Positions 1 through 8,599 of a stretch of DNA of 32,046 nucleotides are shown piece after piece. The stretch comes from an uncultured Bacteroidota bacterium (GTDB lineage: Bacteria > Bacteroidota > Bacteroidia > AKYH767-A > JABDAW01), in contig CAIMUP010000043.1 in assembly GCA_903844645.1 (NCBI GenBank), positions 1 through 32,046 on the forward strand. The letters run 5' to 3'. The first letter of the stretch is position 1, and each line of letters opens with the position of its first letter. A program made the translations under genes and the position numbers. The notes under the pieces are model-generated. The model ran no database searches and had not been told where the DNA came from. It was given only the letters and a program-made list of their open reading frames with translations.

Positions 1-114
1 ATCATTAGTCAAGACGAAGCGATCATTAGTCAAGACGAAACGATCATTAGTCAAGACGAAGCGATCATTAGTCAAGACGAAGCGATCATTAGTCAAGACG
101 AAGCGATCATTAGT
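1..114. repeat. 21-bp tandem array 1 (about 5.4 copies, runs off the left edge)
   Basis: Units begin at 1, 22, 43, 64 and 85, with a 9-base partial at 106-114. Each unit starts atcattagtc and ends acgaagcg, exactly 21 bases. Only one base differs among the complete copies (the second unit has aaacg for aagcg), so this is the most homogeneous array in the window. It lies upstream of the secreted-protein gene at 187 and outside any gene visible here. Whether it starts in this gap or further left cannot be seen. Confidence 0.95.
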
Positions 115-174
115 AAAAAGGAGGATAGATTTGGTCAAAATATAGCAGAATCCCCTAATCTACCCCTATTTTTC

Positions 175-182
175 TAATTTTG
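175..182 (+). promoter_or_regulatory. Bacteroidota -7 promoter box, near-leaderless start
   Basis: The sequence taattttg fits TAnnTTTG. The ATG at 187 is only four bases after the box, so the expected transcription start falls at or next to the start codon, giving a leaderless or almost leaderless mRNA. Confidence 0.6.
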
Positions 183-186
183 CCAG

Positions 187-813
187 ATGAAGACGGCGAG
201 GATTATAGGTAGTTTGATGGTTTTGGGGATGGTTTTTTTATTGGCTGATAAAATCCCTGCCCAAACGATTTGCGATTCCATCGTACCTATTGACTCCATC
301 TATTATTATACCCATCAATTGCCTTATACCATCATTGACACCAATAATCTTCCCAAGAAAACGGGGCATGAGATAGTGATTCCTTTTGGGGACAGCGTTT
401 TGAGGTTTAAGGATTTACAAGATAAGAATCCGTATCCTTCCGACTATTATTATCAGCAAAATTTTGTTGCGGGAATTGATAAAAACAGGAATTGGGAATT
501 AATTATTGAACAATCTGTGAATACTTGTGTTTATTATTTATTAAACTTAACAAGGCATTCTATAGATACATTAGTGGATTATCCCTTTATTTATGGAAAT
601 ATGATGATATGTCTTGAAGGCGACTTTACAGACTCTCGACGGCGTATTGAAATAAGAGAAATCCAAGGAGATAAACTTGTTTTAAGAAAAAGTTTTACGC
701 TTAGGGATTGCAATTTGTTTGGTGTTGGATATATAACTTTATCCGATTCGCATGAAATAATGTTTAAGCCAGGATGGATTGAAGATAAGGTATATTATAA
801 ACTCAAACTTTAA
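187..813 (+). CDS. secreted hypothetical protein, 208 aa
   Basis: I do not recognise the family. The first 26 residues form a classical signal peptide: basic MKTAR, a hydrophobic stretch, then IPAQ with likely cleavage after AQ. The mature part is about 180 residues, rich in Tyr, Ile and Asp, with no repeats, no clear catalytic motif and no T9SS C-terminal signal. It is probably periplasmic or surface exposed. Only nine bases separate its stop from the deacetylase-like gene, so the two may be cotranscribed from the promoter at 175. The ATG is supported by the signal peptide and the promoter box directly before it. Function unknown. Confidence 0.75.
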   Translation: MKTARIIGSLMVLGMVFLLADKIPAQTICDSIVPIDSIYYYTHQLPYTIIDTNNLPKKTGHEIVIPFGDSVLRFKDLQDKNPYPSDYYYQQNFVAGIDKNRNWELIIEQSVNTCVYYLLNLTRHSIDTLVDYPFIYGNMMICLEGDFTDSRRRIEIREIQGDKLVLRKSFTLRDCNLFGVGYITLSDSHEIMFKPGWIEDKVYYKLKL

Positions 814-822
814 AACAAATCC

Positions 823-2115
823 ATGCTCCTAATCTACACTCCCACCCTTACCTCCCGCCTGCAATATATCTTTTCATTAGTGTTTAATGACCTTTTGAAA
901 TTGGAGATGGAAATGACACGCGATAAGGAATATTTCATTCGCTATGAAGGAGCAAAGATGAGTTATTCGGAAGAGACAATTGGGGATGAATTAAATTTTA
1001 AGCCTGCCCAATTATTATTCGAAAAAGGAATTACAGAACAAGACATCAAAGTCCTTGATTGGGAAGGAACCAGGGCAATATTATTTAATGAAAATCCTTT
1101 CGATCCCTTTGCTGCTACATTTTATTTGGTGAGCCGTTATGAAGAATATCTTCCCCATCAAAAAGATGAGCATGGTCGCTTCGAAGCGAATCAAAGTCTT
1201 GCCTATCGCAATGATTTCTTGACTAAGCCATTGGTGAATATTTGGGCAGAAAAGATTAAGGATTTATTGTTGAATAAGTATCCTGACTTGATTTTGAGAG
1301 AGCGTAAATACGAATACATCAACACGATAGATATTGATAATGCCTACGCATACAAAGGCAAAGGTTTTGTGCGAATAACAGGGGCTTTGGCGAAGTCTTT
1401 ATTGAGGCTTGATTTCAAAGCATTTAATGATCGTTTCAAAGTTCTTTTCCTGAATGCCCATGACCCCTTCGATACTTATCAAAAGCTAAAAGCTTTGAAT
1501 GAAAAGTATGTTGCCAAGTCAATCTATTTCTTTCTTGTCGGAGATTTCAACGAGCACGATAGAAACATATCCATTCATCAAAAGAAATATCAACAATTGA
1601 TAAAGTCTGTTGCGGATTATTCGGAGGTGGGAATACATCCTTCATACTCTTCCAATGAAAGCCTCAAGGTTGTTGCGAAGGAAATAAAAAGCCTTTATCA
1701 AGTCCTCAACAAAGAAGTTACAAAGAGCCGCCAGCACTTTCTGAAGCTAAGCTTTCCGGATACCTACCGAAACCTGATTGAGTGTGATATTCAAGAGGAT
1801 TATTCGATGGGATATGCCGAGCAAGTTGGCTTCAGGGCAAGCATCTGTTCGCCGTTTTATTTTTATGATTTGATAAAAGATGAAATGACAAATTTGCGTT
1901 TATATCCATTCGCCGTGATGGATGCCACCTTGAATAATTATATGAAAGTAAAACCCGATGAAGCCATGAAATATGTCCTTCCATTAATCAAAGAAACAAC
2001 AGCCGTTAATGGCACATTCATAAGTCTTTGGCATAATGAATCCTTTTCAAACATTGGGACATGGAAAGACTGGGAAACAGTCTATGAACAAGTTGTAAAA
2101 GCTGCCAGGGAATGA
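823..2115 (+). CDS. polysaccharide deacetylase-like protein (DUF7033-type N-terminus), 430 aa
   Basis: The N-terminal ~150 residues resemble the domain that precedes deacetylase domains in Bacteroidota (MLLIYTP start, NPFDPFAATFYLVSRYEEYL). The second half resembles a NodB-like carbohydrate esterase: TIDIDNAY with acidic residues D170 and D172, GIHPSY with H272, and SLWHNE near the C-terminus. There is no signal peptide, so it is probably cytoplasmic, acting on a precursor glycan; that is inference. Its stop overlaps the start of the next gene (ATGA at 2112-2115), which indicates translational coupling with a FemX/GNAT-like transferase, a pairing expected in cell-wall or surface-polysaccharide modification. 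The exact substrate cannot be told from sequence. Confidence 0.8.
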   Translation: MLLIYTPTLTSRLQYIFSLVFNDLLKLEMEMTRDKEYFIRYEGAKMSYSEETIGDELNFKPAQLLFEKGITEQDIKVLDWEGTRAILFNENPFDPFAATFYLVSRYEEYLPHQKDEHGRFEANQSLAYRNDFLTKPLVNIWAEKIKDLLLNKYPDLILRERKYEYINTIDIDNAYAYKGKGFVRITGALAKSLLRLDFKAFNDRFKVLFLNAHDPFDTYQKLKALNEKYVAKSIYFFLVGDFNEHDRNISIHQKKYQQLIKSVADYSEVGIHPSYSSNESLKVVAKEIKSLYQVLNKEVTKSRQHFLKLSFPDTYRNLIECDIQEDYSMGYAEQVGFRASICSPFYFYDLIKDEMTNLRLYPFAVMDATLNNYMKVKPDEAMKYVLPLIKETTAVNGTFISLWHNESFSNIGTWKDWETVYEQVVKAARE

Positions 2116-3026
2116 TTCAATATTTAAAGCATTCGGATGTAGATAAAGCCAAATGGGATGCCTGTATTAGGCAATCATTCAACAAGAATATCTATGCTAA
2201 TTCCTGGTATCTTGACGTCGTATGCCCTTCCTGGGAAGCCTTAATTGATGGGGATTATCAAGCGGTATTTCCTTTGACTTGCAACAGGAAATATGGTATT
2301 AATTATTTGTATCAACCCTACTTCACACAGCAACTTGGGGTGTTTGCTATTGATAAATTATCCATTGAAAAGATGAATGAATTCCTCAATGCAATTCCCT
2401 CTCAATTTCGTTTTATTGAAATCAACTTGAACATTAATAATGCAATTTTCAATAAAGATTTTGAAGTAACGGATCTTCCTACTCATCTTCTGAATTTAAA
2501 CCAAAACTATGAAGCCATTCACGCTAACTATTCCGACAATCTTAAACGAAATATCTCCAAGGCAATGAAAAGAAATCTTGAAGTTGTGAAGGATGTAAAT
2601 ACAGATGATCTCATCAATCTTTTTCGAAGTAATAAAGGCAAGGAGGTTGCAAATTTGAAGGACGAACATTACACCACTTTCAAGCAATTAACCAAAGCTA
2701 TTCAAGAGTATGCAACCTTGAATTGCTGGGGTATTCACAATGATAAAGGAGAACTGATGGCAGCCGCAATATTCCCTGAATTCAACCAACAAGCTGTGTT
2801 TCTTTTCTCTGGATTAAGCGAAGCAGGAAAGGCTATGGGGGCAATGCCATTCTTGATCAATTCTTTTATCAAAGAACATTCAGGACAACATTTAGTGTTA
2901 GATTTTGAAGGATCTAAGGATACAAATCTTGCAAGGTTTTATAAAAGTTTTGATTCCACAGAATTTCTGTATCCACAAATAAAAAGGAATACTTTGCCAG
3001 CTCCGATTAAGTGGATTAAAAGATAA
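2112..3026 (+). CDS. FemX/GNAT-like acyl- or aminoacyltransferase, 304 aa
   Basis: The layout suggests a FemAB/GNAT-fold protein: an N-terminal half with a conserved-looking YLYQPYFTQQLG segment, a central basic region (YSDNLKRNISKAMKRN) typical of FemX-type proteins, and a C-terminal GNAT-like half with AAAIFPEFNQQAVFLFSG and LVLDFEGSKD followed by LARFYKSF. That ending is characteristic of the Bacteroidota members. There are no membrane segments. It starts inside the stop codon of the deacetylase-like gene (ATGA overlap), so the two are almost certainly one operon. The likely role is transfer of an acyl or aminoacyl group to a glycan or wall precursor; the specific acceptor is unknown. Confidence 0.75.
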   Translation: MIQYLKHSDVDKAKWDACIRQSFNKNIYANSWYLDVVCPSWEALIDGDYQAVFPLTCNRKYGINYLYQPYFTQQLGVFAIDKLSIEKMNEFLNAIPSQFRFIEINLNINNAIFNKDFEVTDLPTHLLNLNQNYEAIHANYSDNLKRNISKAMKRNLEVVKDVNTDDLINLFRSNKGKEVANLKDEHYTTFKQLTKAIQEYATLNCWGIHNDKGELMAAAIFPEFNQQAVFLFSGLSEAGKAMGAMPFLINSFIKEHSGQHLVLDFEGSKDTNLARFYKSFDSTEFLYPQIKRNTLPAPIKWIKR

Positions 3027-3036
3027 TCTCTCTTCG

Positions 3037-3044
3037 TATATTTG
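3037..3044 (+). promoter_or_regulatory. Bacteroidota -7 promoter box
   Basis: tatatttg matches TAnnTTTG 13 bases before the ATG at 3058, in a 31-base gap. It suggests that the membrane-protein/YjjG pair has its own promoter rather than depending only on the upstream operon. Confidence 0.55.
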
Positions 3045-3057
3045 CATCCTGATTACC

Positions 3058-3630
3058 ATGAACGAATTCGTGAAAATATTGTTAATTATTGCTCTAAGCA
3101 GCGTCAAATTTATGGCAGGACCGCCGTTTTATTACTTTAACAAGCAATACACTTTCACTTTTTTTGAGACGATTTTCTTTTCTGTATTGGGGGGAATGGT
3201 GGGGGTGGTTGTGTTTTCGTTTTTCAGTGATTTGTTGTTTCAGTTTTGGCATTTTATCCATCATAAATTCACTAAAGTAATTACAAAAAGAGAGAAAGTT
3301 TTGACTCGAGCAGGTAGTGTTGAAGGGGCTAATGACATTAAATATTCATCCGGAGACGATAAGGCGAAAAAGAAAATATTTAATCCTCATTCCCGGAGGA
3401 TTGTGAGGGTTTGGAGCGAGTGGGGCATCATCGGAATTGCTTTTATCACGCCGGTTTTGCTTTCGATACCTATTGGAACCATCATTGCTTGTCGGTTGGT
3501 TCATAGGAAGAGGAAAATTTTTACTTATATGTTTTTTTCCATCCTCTTTTGGAGCATACTTATCACATCTATCTTTGAATTATACCATGTGATAACGCTT
3601 CAGGATTTGGGAAAACAAATAGTACCATGA
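3058..3630 (+). CDS. small integral membrane protein, 190 aa
   Basis: Hydropathy read by eye shows about four membrane segments: residues ~5-20, ~38-62, ~123-145 and ~155-173. A charged cytoplasmic-looking loop in the middle (HHKFTKVITKREKV and DDKAKKKIFNPHSRR) separates two hairpins. The segment WGIIGIAFITPVLLSIPIGTI faintly recalls the small multidrug-export (Sm_multidrug_ex/DedA-like) group, but I would not assign transport from this. It overlaps the next gene by four bases (ATGA at 3627-3630), so it is cotranscribed with the nucleotidase. Function unknown. Confidence 0.75.
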   Translation: MNEFVKILLIIALSSVKFMAGPPFYYFNKQYTFTFFETIFFSVLGGMVGVVVFSFFSDLLFQFWHFIHHKFTKVITKREKVLTRAGSVEGANDIKYSSGDDKAKKKIFNPHSRRIVRVWSEWGIIGIAFITPVLLSIPIGTIIACRLVHRKRKIFTYMFFSILFWSILITSIFELYHVITLQDLGKQIVP

Positions 3631-4322
3631 AGTACAAGCATCTTTTCTTTGATTTAGATCATACGCTATGGGATTTCGAGAGGAACTGTACGGAAACGCT
3701 GACGGAATTATACTACCATTTCGGGCTGGAGGGGCATGGAATTGTGAGTTTGGAAACATTTATTAAAACTTATTTGCATCGCAATGAAATAATGTGGGAA
3801 CAGTATCGGTATGGCAACATTGACAGGGATACATTGCGGAATAAACGGTTCGATTTTGTGTTGTATGATTTGGAAATTGAGGCTTCTCCGGACTTAACGA
3901 GGGCTTTGTCGGAGGAATATATTTTGCGTAGTCCTTATAAGAAGAATCTTTTTGCGGATACGCATGAAGTGCTGACTTATCTGAAAGAAAAGTACGTCCT
4001 TCACATCATCACGAATGGTTTTCGGGAGACGCAATTTTTAAAAATGGATTCGACGGGGATTACGGGGTACTTTAGTGAGGTTATTTTGTCGGAGGAGGTG
4101 GGTTGGAAGAAGCCTGATTCGAGGATTTTTATGTATTCGTTAGAGAAAGTGGGGGCTGTGGCGGCGGAGAGTTTGATGGTTGGGGATAATTTGGATGTTG
4201 ATATTGCGGGGGCGCGGGGTGCGGGGATTGATCAGGTTTATTTTAATCCGAATAGGATTCGGCATCGGGCGGAAACGACTTTTGAGATTGGGGCTTTGGT
4301 GGAATTGAAGGGGTTTTTGTAG
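3627..4322 (+). CDS. YjjG-family HAD hydrolase (noncanonical pyrimidine nucleotidase type), 231 aa
   Basis: All four HAD motifs are present: FFDLDHT with nucleophile D9 and acid/base D11, IITNG (T129), KKPDSRIF (Lys near 161-162) and GDNLDVD (186-192). The helical cap between motifs I and II and the 231-residue length fit YjjG-like dephosphorylases, which clean up modified pyrimidine nucleotides; substrate choice in this protein is inferred. It is cytoplasmic. It starts within the stop of the membrane-protein gene. From about 4000 onward the codons shift to G-rich choices (GGG, GAG, GTG, GCG), unlike the genes before it, and this strand bias continues into the noncoding DNA downstream. Confidence 0.85.
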   Translation: MKYKHLFFDLDHTLWDFERNCTETLTELYYHFGLEGHGIVSLETFIKTYLHRNEIMWEQYRYGNIDRDTLRNKRFDFVLYDLEIEASPDLTRALSEEYILRSPYKKNLFADTHEVLTYLKEKYVLHIITNGFRETQFLKMDSTGITGYFSEVILSEEVGWKKPDSRIFMYSLEKVGAVAAESLMVGDNLDVDIAGARGAGIDQVYFNPNRIRHRAETTFEIGALVELKGFL

Positions 4323-4351
4323 CTGGCTTTTGGGTGTTTTATATGGGTGGG

Positions 4352-4582
4352 GGCTTTAAACATGGAACGGGATGTGTAAAGCATAGAACGGGAGGCTTGA
4401 AACATGGAACGAAGTGTATAAAACATAGTACGGGTGGCTTAAAACATGGAACGGGATGTATAAAGCATAGAACGGGGGGCTTTTAACATGGAACGGAATG
4501 TATGGAACATATAATGGGGAGCATTTGCCACACAATGGGATGGGAAAAACATGAAATGGGATGGGGAAAACATGAAACCGGA
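4352..4582. repeat. 21-bp tandem array 2 (11 decayed copies with an A/B 42-bp superperiod)
   Basis: Units start every 21 bases from 4352 to 4562. Odd units begin ggctttaaacatgg or a variant and even units begin tgtataaagcatag, so the true repeat for the first eight units is 42 bases made of two related halves. All units share a core like aacatggaacggg. Divergence rises towards the 3' end, where units 9-11 barely keep the core. It lies between the convergent ends of the YjjG-type gene and the Kelch pseudogene. The plus strand is strikingly G-rich and C-poor. Confidence 0.9.
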
Positions 4583-4990
4583 CGGTGGGGGGTGGCAAAA
4601 TGGTGGGTGGGATTTGCTTTATAACATTCATATTATCAGTTTATTACAAAGATTTTCCATTTTTATTTACTTTCTTTCGTATTTTTCTTCAAGTAGGAGG
4701 TGTGATGGGGGATTGTGGGTGTTTGGGGAGCTATTTGGAACCACTGCGCGAGGGATGGTAGGGGCTTGGTTGCCGCCTTTTGGTGGGGACTTTTCGTGGG
4801 AAGAGCGGCAACGCCCCCCCCCCGGACAGCCTGACCGCTGCCGCCTTTGGTGGGGATCTGTTGGTGGGGGACAGCGGGGGACGCGCCATGATATAATTGT
4901 GTATTGGGGTCGGGATTACAAATCCCGACGAGCGGAATACTTTGAGAATAGATTTGATAAATTTGAAAAGATGTCAAATCTTAAATGGGC
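4583..4990. other. non-coding, G-rich gap with a C10 run and a short hairpin
   Basis: I find no convincing gene here. The plus strand is rich in G. It holds two imperfect direct copies of a block containing tgccgccttt followed by ggtgggga (from 4771 and 4839), a run of ten C at about 4814-4823, and a perfect nine-base hairpin gtcgggatt / aatcccgac at 4909-4917 and 4921-4929 with a 3-base loop. Reading frames crossing it are array- or G-run-driven and lack protein character. Confidence 0.6.
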
Positions 4991-6220
4991 TTATTCAAAC
5001 ACAATTTTCTTAACGATTTTTTCAGTACCTGAAATAAATTCTATAAAATAAATCCCTCTCGATTTGTGGCTTAAATCAATAGAAAATTGATTAATTCCAG
5101 CTATTTGTTTTTCAGATTGTACGAGGATAATTTTTCCATCAATATCCAAAACTTGAATATTAACATTAGAGGGTTTTGTTGTGGTATAATTCAATTTAAT
5201 AAATCCAGAAGAAGGATTTGGATAAACCGAAATATCTATGTTTTGATTTTGCAAATCATAGGTGCCGACATCGCTTGCTGGGGCATACTGCCAGAATTCT
5301 GTCAGGTCAAGAGTATAATCCTGATACGCTCCAGTCCCGCAATATCCAATATTCCCAATTGAAAATGCCGCCGCCGTTAATCTAATTGTTCCACCCATAT
5401 TTGGAATTGCCGTCCATGTATTATTCGCAGGGTCGTATTCCCAAAAATGATTTGTCCCCGCTTGATTTGGATACGTTTCACTTCCGGTCCCTAAATCCTT
5501 TGTTATTTATTACAAATTGTGTCGTAGTAAAAATCGATACAGACATAGATGCGATTGCAGTCCATGAATCATTCGTTGGATCGTATTTATAATAATCATT
5601 ATACATCGTTCCGCCAGCTAATCCTGAACCCATATATCCATAGTTTTGAATAGCGAAGGCAGAAACTGCTTCTCGCGTTCCACCAGGGAATGCAGCACGT
5701 TGTGTCCAAGTATCATTGATAGTTTCGTACTCCAAAAATCTGAAAAAATTCCACCATTCCAACCCGTTCCACAATACCCTTTTGTTCCAATAGCAAAGCC
5801 ACACATAGATTCTCTTGCAGTGCCAGGGAAATCAGCTACAGCAGTCCAGGTATTATTTGACGGGTCATATCTCCAAAAATCTTTTCTGAAACGATAAGAC
5901 GGGTAACCATCTGACCCACTACCAACATAAGCGAAACTTCCAATGGTAAAAGCAACCTGACCTGTCCTTGCTGTTCCTCCATAATCTGCAACTTGAGTCC
6001 AGGCATTTGTTGCAGGGTCGAACTTCCAAACATCTCGAAGAAGGGTTGTTGTTTCATAATTAAGACCTAATCCAATGTAACCATAGTTACCAATTGAAAA
6101 TCCATAAGCGGATTGTCTTTTCATGCCTCCACAATCAGTTCTTACTGACCAGGAATAAATAGCATTTACAGTACTTCATATTGTTATAAAGAGAAAGGCA
6201 ATTAGTACAATTTTTTTCAT
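4991..6220 (-). pseudogene. broken six-blade Kelch protein with T9SS type A C-terminal signal
   Basis: Reading the minus strand from ATG at 6220 gives a signal peptide interrupted by an in-frame TGA at 6178-6176 (codon 15). The frame is then good through three Kelch-like blades until about 5732, where one G appears lost (FSDFW should run into EYETINDTW). It then continues to about 5495, where a second indel breaks INNKGF from GTGSETY. The last frame carries the sixth blade and a type A sorting domain (YPNPSSG near its start, ending KIVKKIVFE). Repaired, it would encode about 410 residues. The blades match those of the adjacent intact gene at 6248, so it is a tandem paralogue. Three independent lesions argue for decay; assembly error is the alternative. 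Confidence 0.85.
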
Positions 6221-6247
6221 GTTAAATAATTAATTATTTCTCAAATT

Positions 6248-8554
6248 TTATCTTAATAAATTCACAACACCGTACCTGGTATGCCGCTGCAATTCGTAAT
6301 AATCGTAGAGTTTATAATCCACCATATAGACATAAGTTCCTTGCTGGCAATCATTATCCATGTAGGTTCCATCCCAACCTTTGCTAATATCTTTTGATTC
6401 AAAAAGAAGTTCTCCCCAACGATCGAAAACATACATGTGGAATTCTAAAATACTATTTCCAAAGGCAAGAAACTGACCGTTAAAAGCATCACCATTGGGA
6501 GTAAAAGCACTTGGAATAAACAAATCGGTATAGCAAAATTCACGAACCAAAATAGTTCGATTTGTTATGCAACCATAGATGTCAGCTATATGAACAGAAT
6601 AGGTTCCCGGATCATTCACAATAATAAAATTGGTATGCTCACCACCCGGAATCCATGAATAAGAAGCTGCTCTGTTTCCTGCATTAGCTCTTAAAGTTAG
6701 TTGAGCACCCGGACAGATGGATGTATCGTTTGCAAGATTGACCAGCAAAGGGGGATAAATACCAATTGAAATAGTATCTGTTGCAGTGCATCCTCCATTG
6801 ATAACCCGAACAAAATAAAATCCGGGATAATTAATTGAAATGGTTTGAGTGGTTGCACCTGTTGACCATAGGAAATTCATGCCTGGGTTTCCGGCATCCA
6901 GAATGGTATCAACTTCTGAACAAAACTTCATTGATGAGGCAAGATTAATAACCGGACCGACACCGAAAGAAATATTGACAGTGTCGCTGCCAATACAGTT
7001 TCCATTTGAAACCACCACGATGTATTGCCCAGGAATATTTACAACTATTACTTGAGTAGTAGCACCATTTGACCAGAGGTAAGTAACACCTGGATTTCCG
7101 GCATTCAAGGTTACTGCCTGACCTGAACAAACATTCACATCAGGACCTAAATTTACCACTACCGACCCTGCTGAAATAGTAATGGATTGTATAGCAGTAT
7201 CAGCACAACTTCCGGTTCCGGTAATTAGAGTAACTTGATAAGTTCCCGATGCAGTATATGTATGCGATGGATTGCCTAACACCGATGTTCCTCCATCTCC
7301 AAAATTCCAACCGTAAGCTGCAGCACCTGTACTGGTATTTGTGAAACTGACCGTAAGGCTACAAGGAGTGATAACAGGTGTGAATGATGCTATAGAAGAT
7401 GTTGAAACAGTTACGGTAAGACTTGCAGAATCGTTGCTGCAATCGGAAGAAGCGAAATAAAATTTAACGGTGAAAGTTCCTGCGGTGAGATAAGTATGAT
7501 ATGGATTTGCTAAAATACTTGTATTGCCATCACCAAAATTCCAAAGATAGGTAGTAGCACCAAAGGTCGTACTGGTAAAAGCGATTGAATCGCCAAGGCA
7601 AATATTTAAAGGGTTAGCATTGATAGTAGCTGAAAGGCTGTCTCTAAAAGCCCAAAAATCATTTTTATCCTGTCCTGTGTTTCTATCATTTCCTGTTCCT
7701 ACATATCCATAATTACCTATCGAAAATCCTACCGCAAGCCATCTGCTGCCACCACCATAATCTTCCACTTGACACCATGAATCTGTTGGAATACTATAAA
7801 CCCAAAAATCAGATACCGATAGACTAACACTATCGTTTCCTATTCCAACATAAATTTTGTTTCCGAGGCAAAAACCAGAAGGGTAGTTGCTTTTAATACC
7901 AGGGAAATTGGTCAATTGTGTCCAGGTATTCGCTATGGGATTATATTTCCACCAATCTCTAAGTTGTGTTATAAAATAGTCCAAACCTAATCCAAAATAA
8001 CCATTCACATTATCCGAAATTCCAGCTGGACTGTATCTTAGTTCTCCAGGGAAACTTGCCTTGGCTGCCCAGGTATCAGTAGCAGGATCATATTGATAAA
8101 AATCATTATACTGGATATATCCTGCTCCTACTCCACATCCTCCGACATAACCAAAATTCCCAATGCCAAATGAAGCTGGACCATAACGCGCTATTCCTGG
8201 GAATGGAGCTTTAGGTACCCATGTATTTAAGCCCGGATCGTATTGATACAAAGTCGTTGAATAACTTGCCCCAAGCAAAGCATAACCCTTCCCTAATAAA
8301 GAAAAACCAGTTCCCAGGAAAATGGAAACAGGAACATTACTTTCTTGTGTCCATGAATTGGTTGAAGGGTCATAACGCCAAAAATCAAGAGATCCGTTTC
8401 CTCCTCCAATGTATCCATAATTCCCTATAGAAAAACCAAAGCCCCCCTCTCTTAGTCCTCCGCCAACATTAGCTTTTTGTGTCCAGATTCCAAAGGCATT
8501 CTCTTTACCTGCTGTCATTATTAACAGTAAGGAGATTATTATAATTTTTTTCAT
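6248..8554 (-). CDS. T9SS-secreted Kelch/PKD/Ig-like protein with CHU_C C-terminus, 768 aa
   Basis: An N-terminal signal peptide (MKKIIIISLLLIMTAG) precedes six Kelch-like blades (about residues 23-320), each with a GFSIGNYGY- and YDPSTNSWTQ-like pattern, predicting one beta-propeller. Two PKD domains follow (WNFGDG plus HTY motifs, ~325-460), then three Ig-like modules with CSGQAVTLNAGNPG- and YLWSNGATTQ-type repeats (~465-690). The last ~80 residues are a gliding-motility-associated CHU_C domain (FTPNGDAFN, FDRWGELLFES, GWDGTY), the type B T9SS signal. The protein should be exported through Sec and then the T9SS, ending at the surface or in the medium, with an adhesion or glycan-binding role inferred. 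The start is supported by the signal peptide and the promoter box at 8577. Confidence 0.92.
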   Translation of the reverse strand: MKKIIIISLLLIMTAGKENAFGIWTQKANVGGGLREGGFGFSIGNYGYIGGGNGSLDFWRYDPSTNSWTQESNVPVSIFLGTGFSLLGKGYALLGASYSTTLYQYDPGLNTWVPKAPFPGIARYGPASFGIGNFGYVGGCGVGAGYIQYNDFYQYDPATDTWAAKASFPGELRYSPAGISDNVNGYFGLGLDYFITQLRDWWKYNPIANTWTQLTNFPGIKSNYPSGFCLGNKIYVGIGNDSVSLSVSDFWVYSIPTDSWCQVEDYGGGSRWLAVGFSIGNYGYVGTGNDRNTGQDKNDFWAFRDSLSATINANPLNICLGDSIAFTSTTFGATTYLWNFGDGNTSILANPYHTYLTAGTFTVKFYFASSDCSNDSASLTVTVSTSSIASFTPVITPCSLTVSFTNTSTGAAAYGWNFGDGGTSVLGNPSHTYTASGTYQVTLITGTGSCADTAIQSITISAGSVVVNLGPDVNVCSGQAVTLNAGNPGVTYLWSNGATTQVIVVNIPGQYIVVVSNGNCIGSDTVNISFGVGPVINLASSMKFCSEVDTILDAGNPGMNFLWSTGATTQTISINYPGFYFVRVINGGCTATDTISIGIYPPLLVNLANDTSICPGAQLTLRANAGNRAASYSWIPGGEHTNFIIVNDPGTYSVHIADIYGCITNRTILVREFCYTDLFIPSAFTPNGDAFNGQFLAFGNSILEFHMYVFDRWGELLFESKDISKGWDGTYMDNDCQQGTYVYMVDYKLYDYYELQRHTRYGVVNLLR

Positions 8555-8576
8555 GTAAGTGATATTTATTGAGATG

Positions 8577-8584
8577 CAAAATTA
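8577..8584 (-). promoter_or_regulatory. Bacteroidota -7 promoter box
   Basis: On the minus strand this reads taattttg, a match to TAnnTTTG, 22 bases before the start codon at 8554. It lies in the 45-base gap after the five-PKD gene, so the Kelch/PKD gene probably has its own promoter. Confidence 0.6.
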
Positions 8585-8599
8585 AGGATTATTTTTGAA

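Noticed and set aside
1-114. CRISPR array
   Set aside because: The repeats abut with no spacers, the units are 21 bases, and no cas gene is present. The same holds for all other arrays.
6176-6178. TGA in the Kelch pseudogene as selenocysteine or recoded stop
   Set aside because: It falls in a signal peptide, no SECIS-like structure is evident, other genes here use TGA as a stop, and two frameshifts follow.
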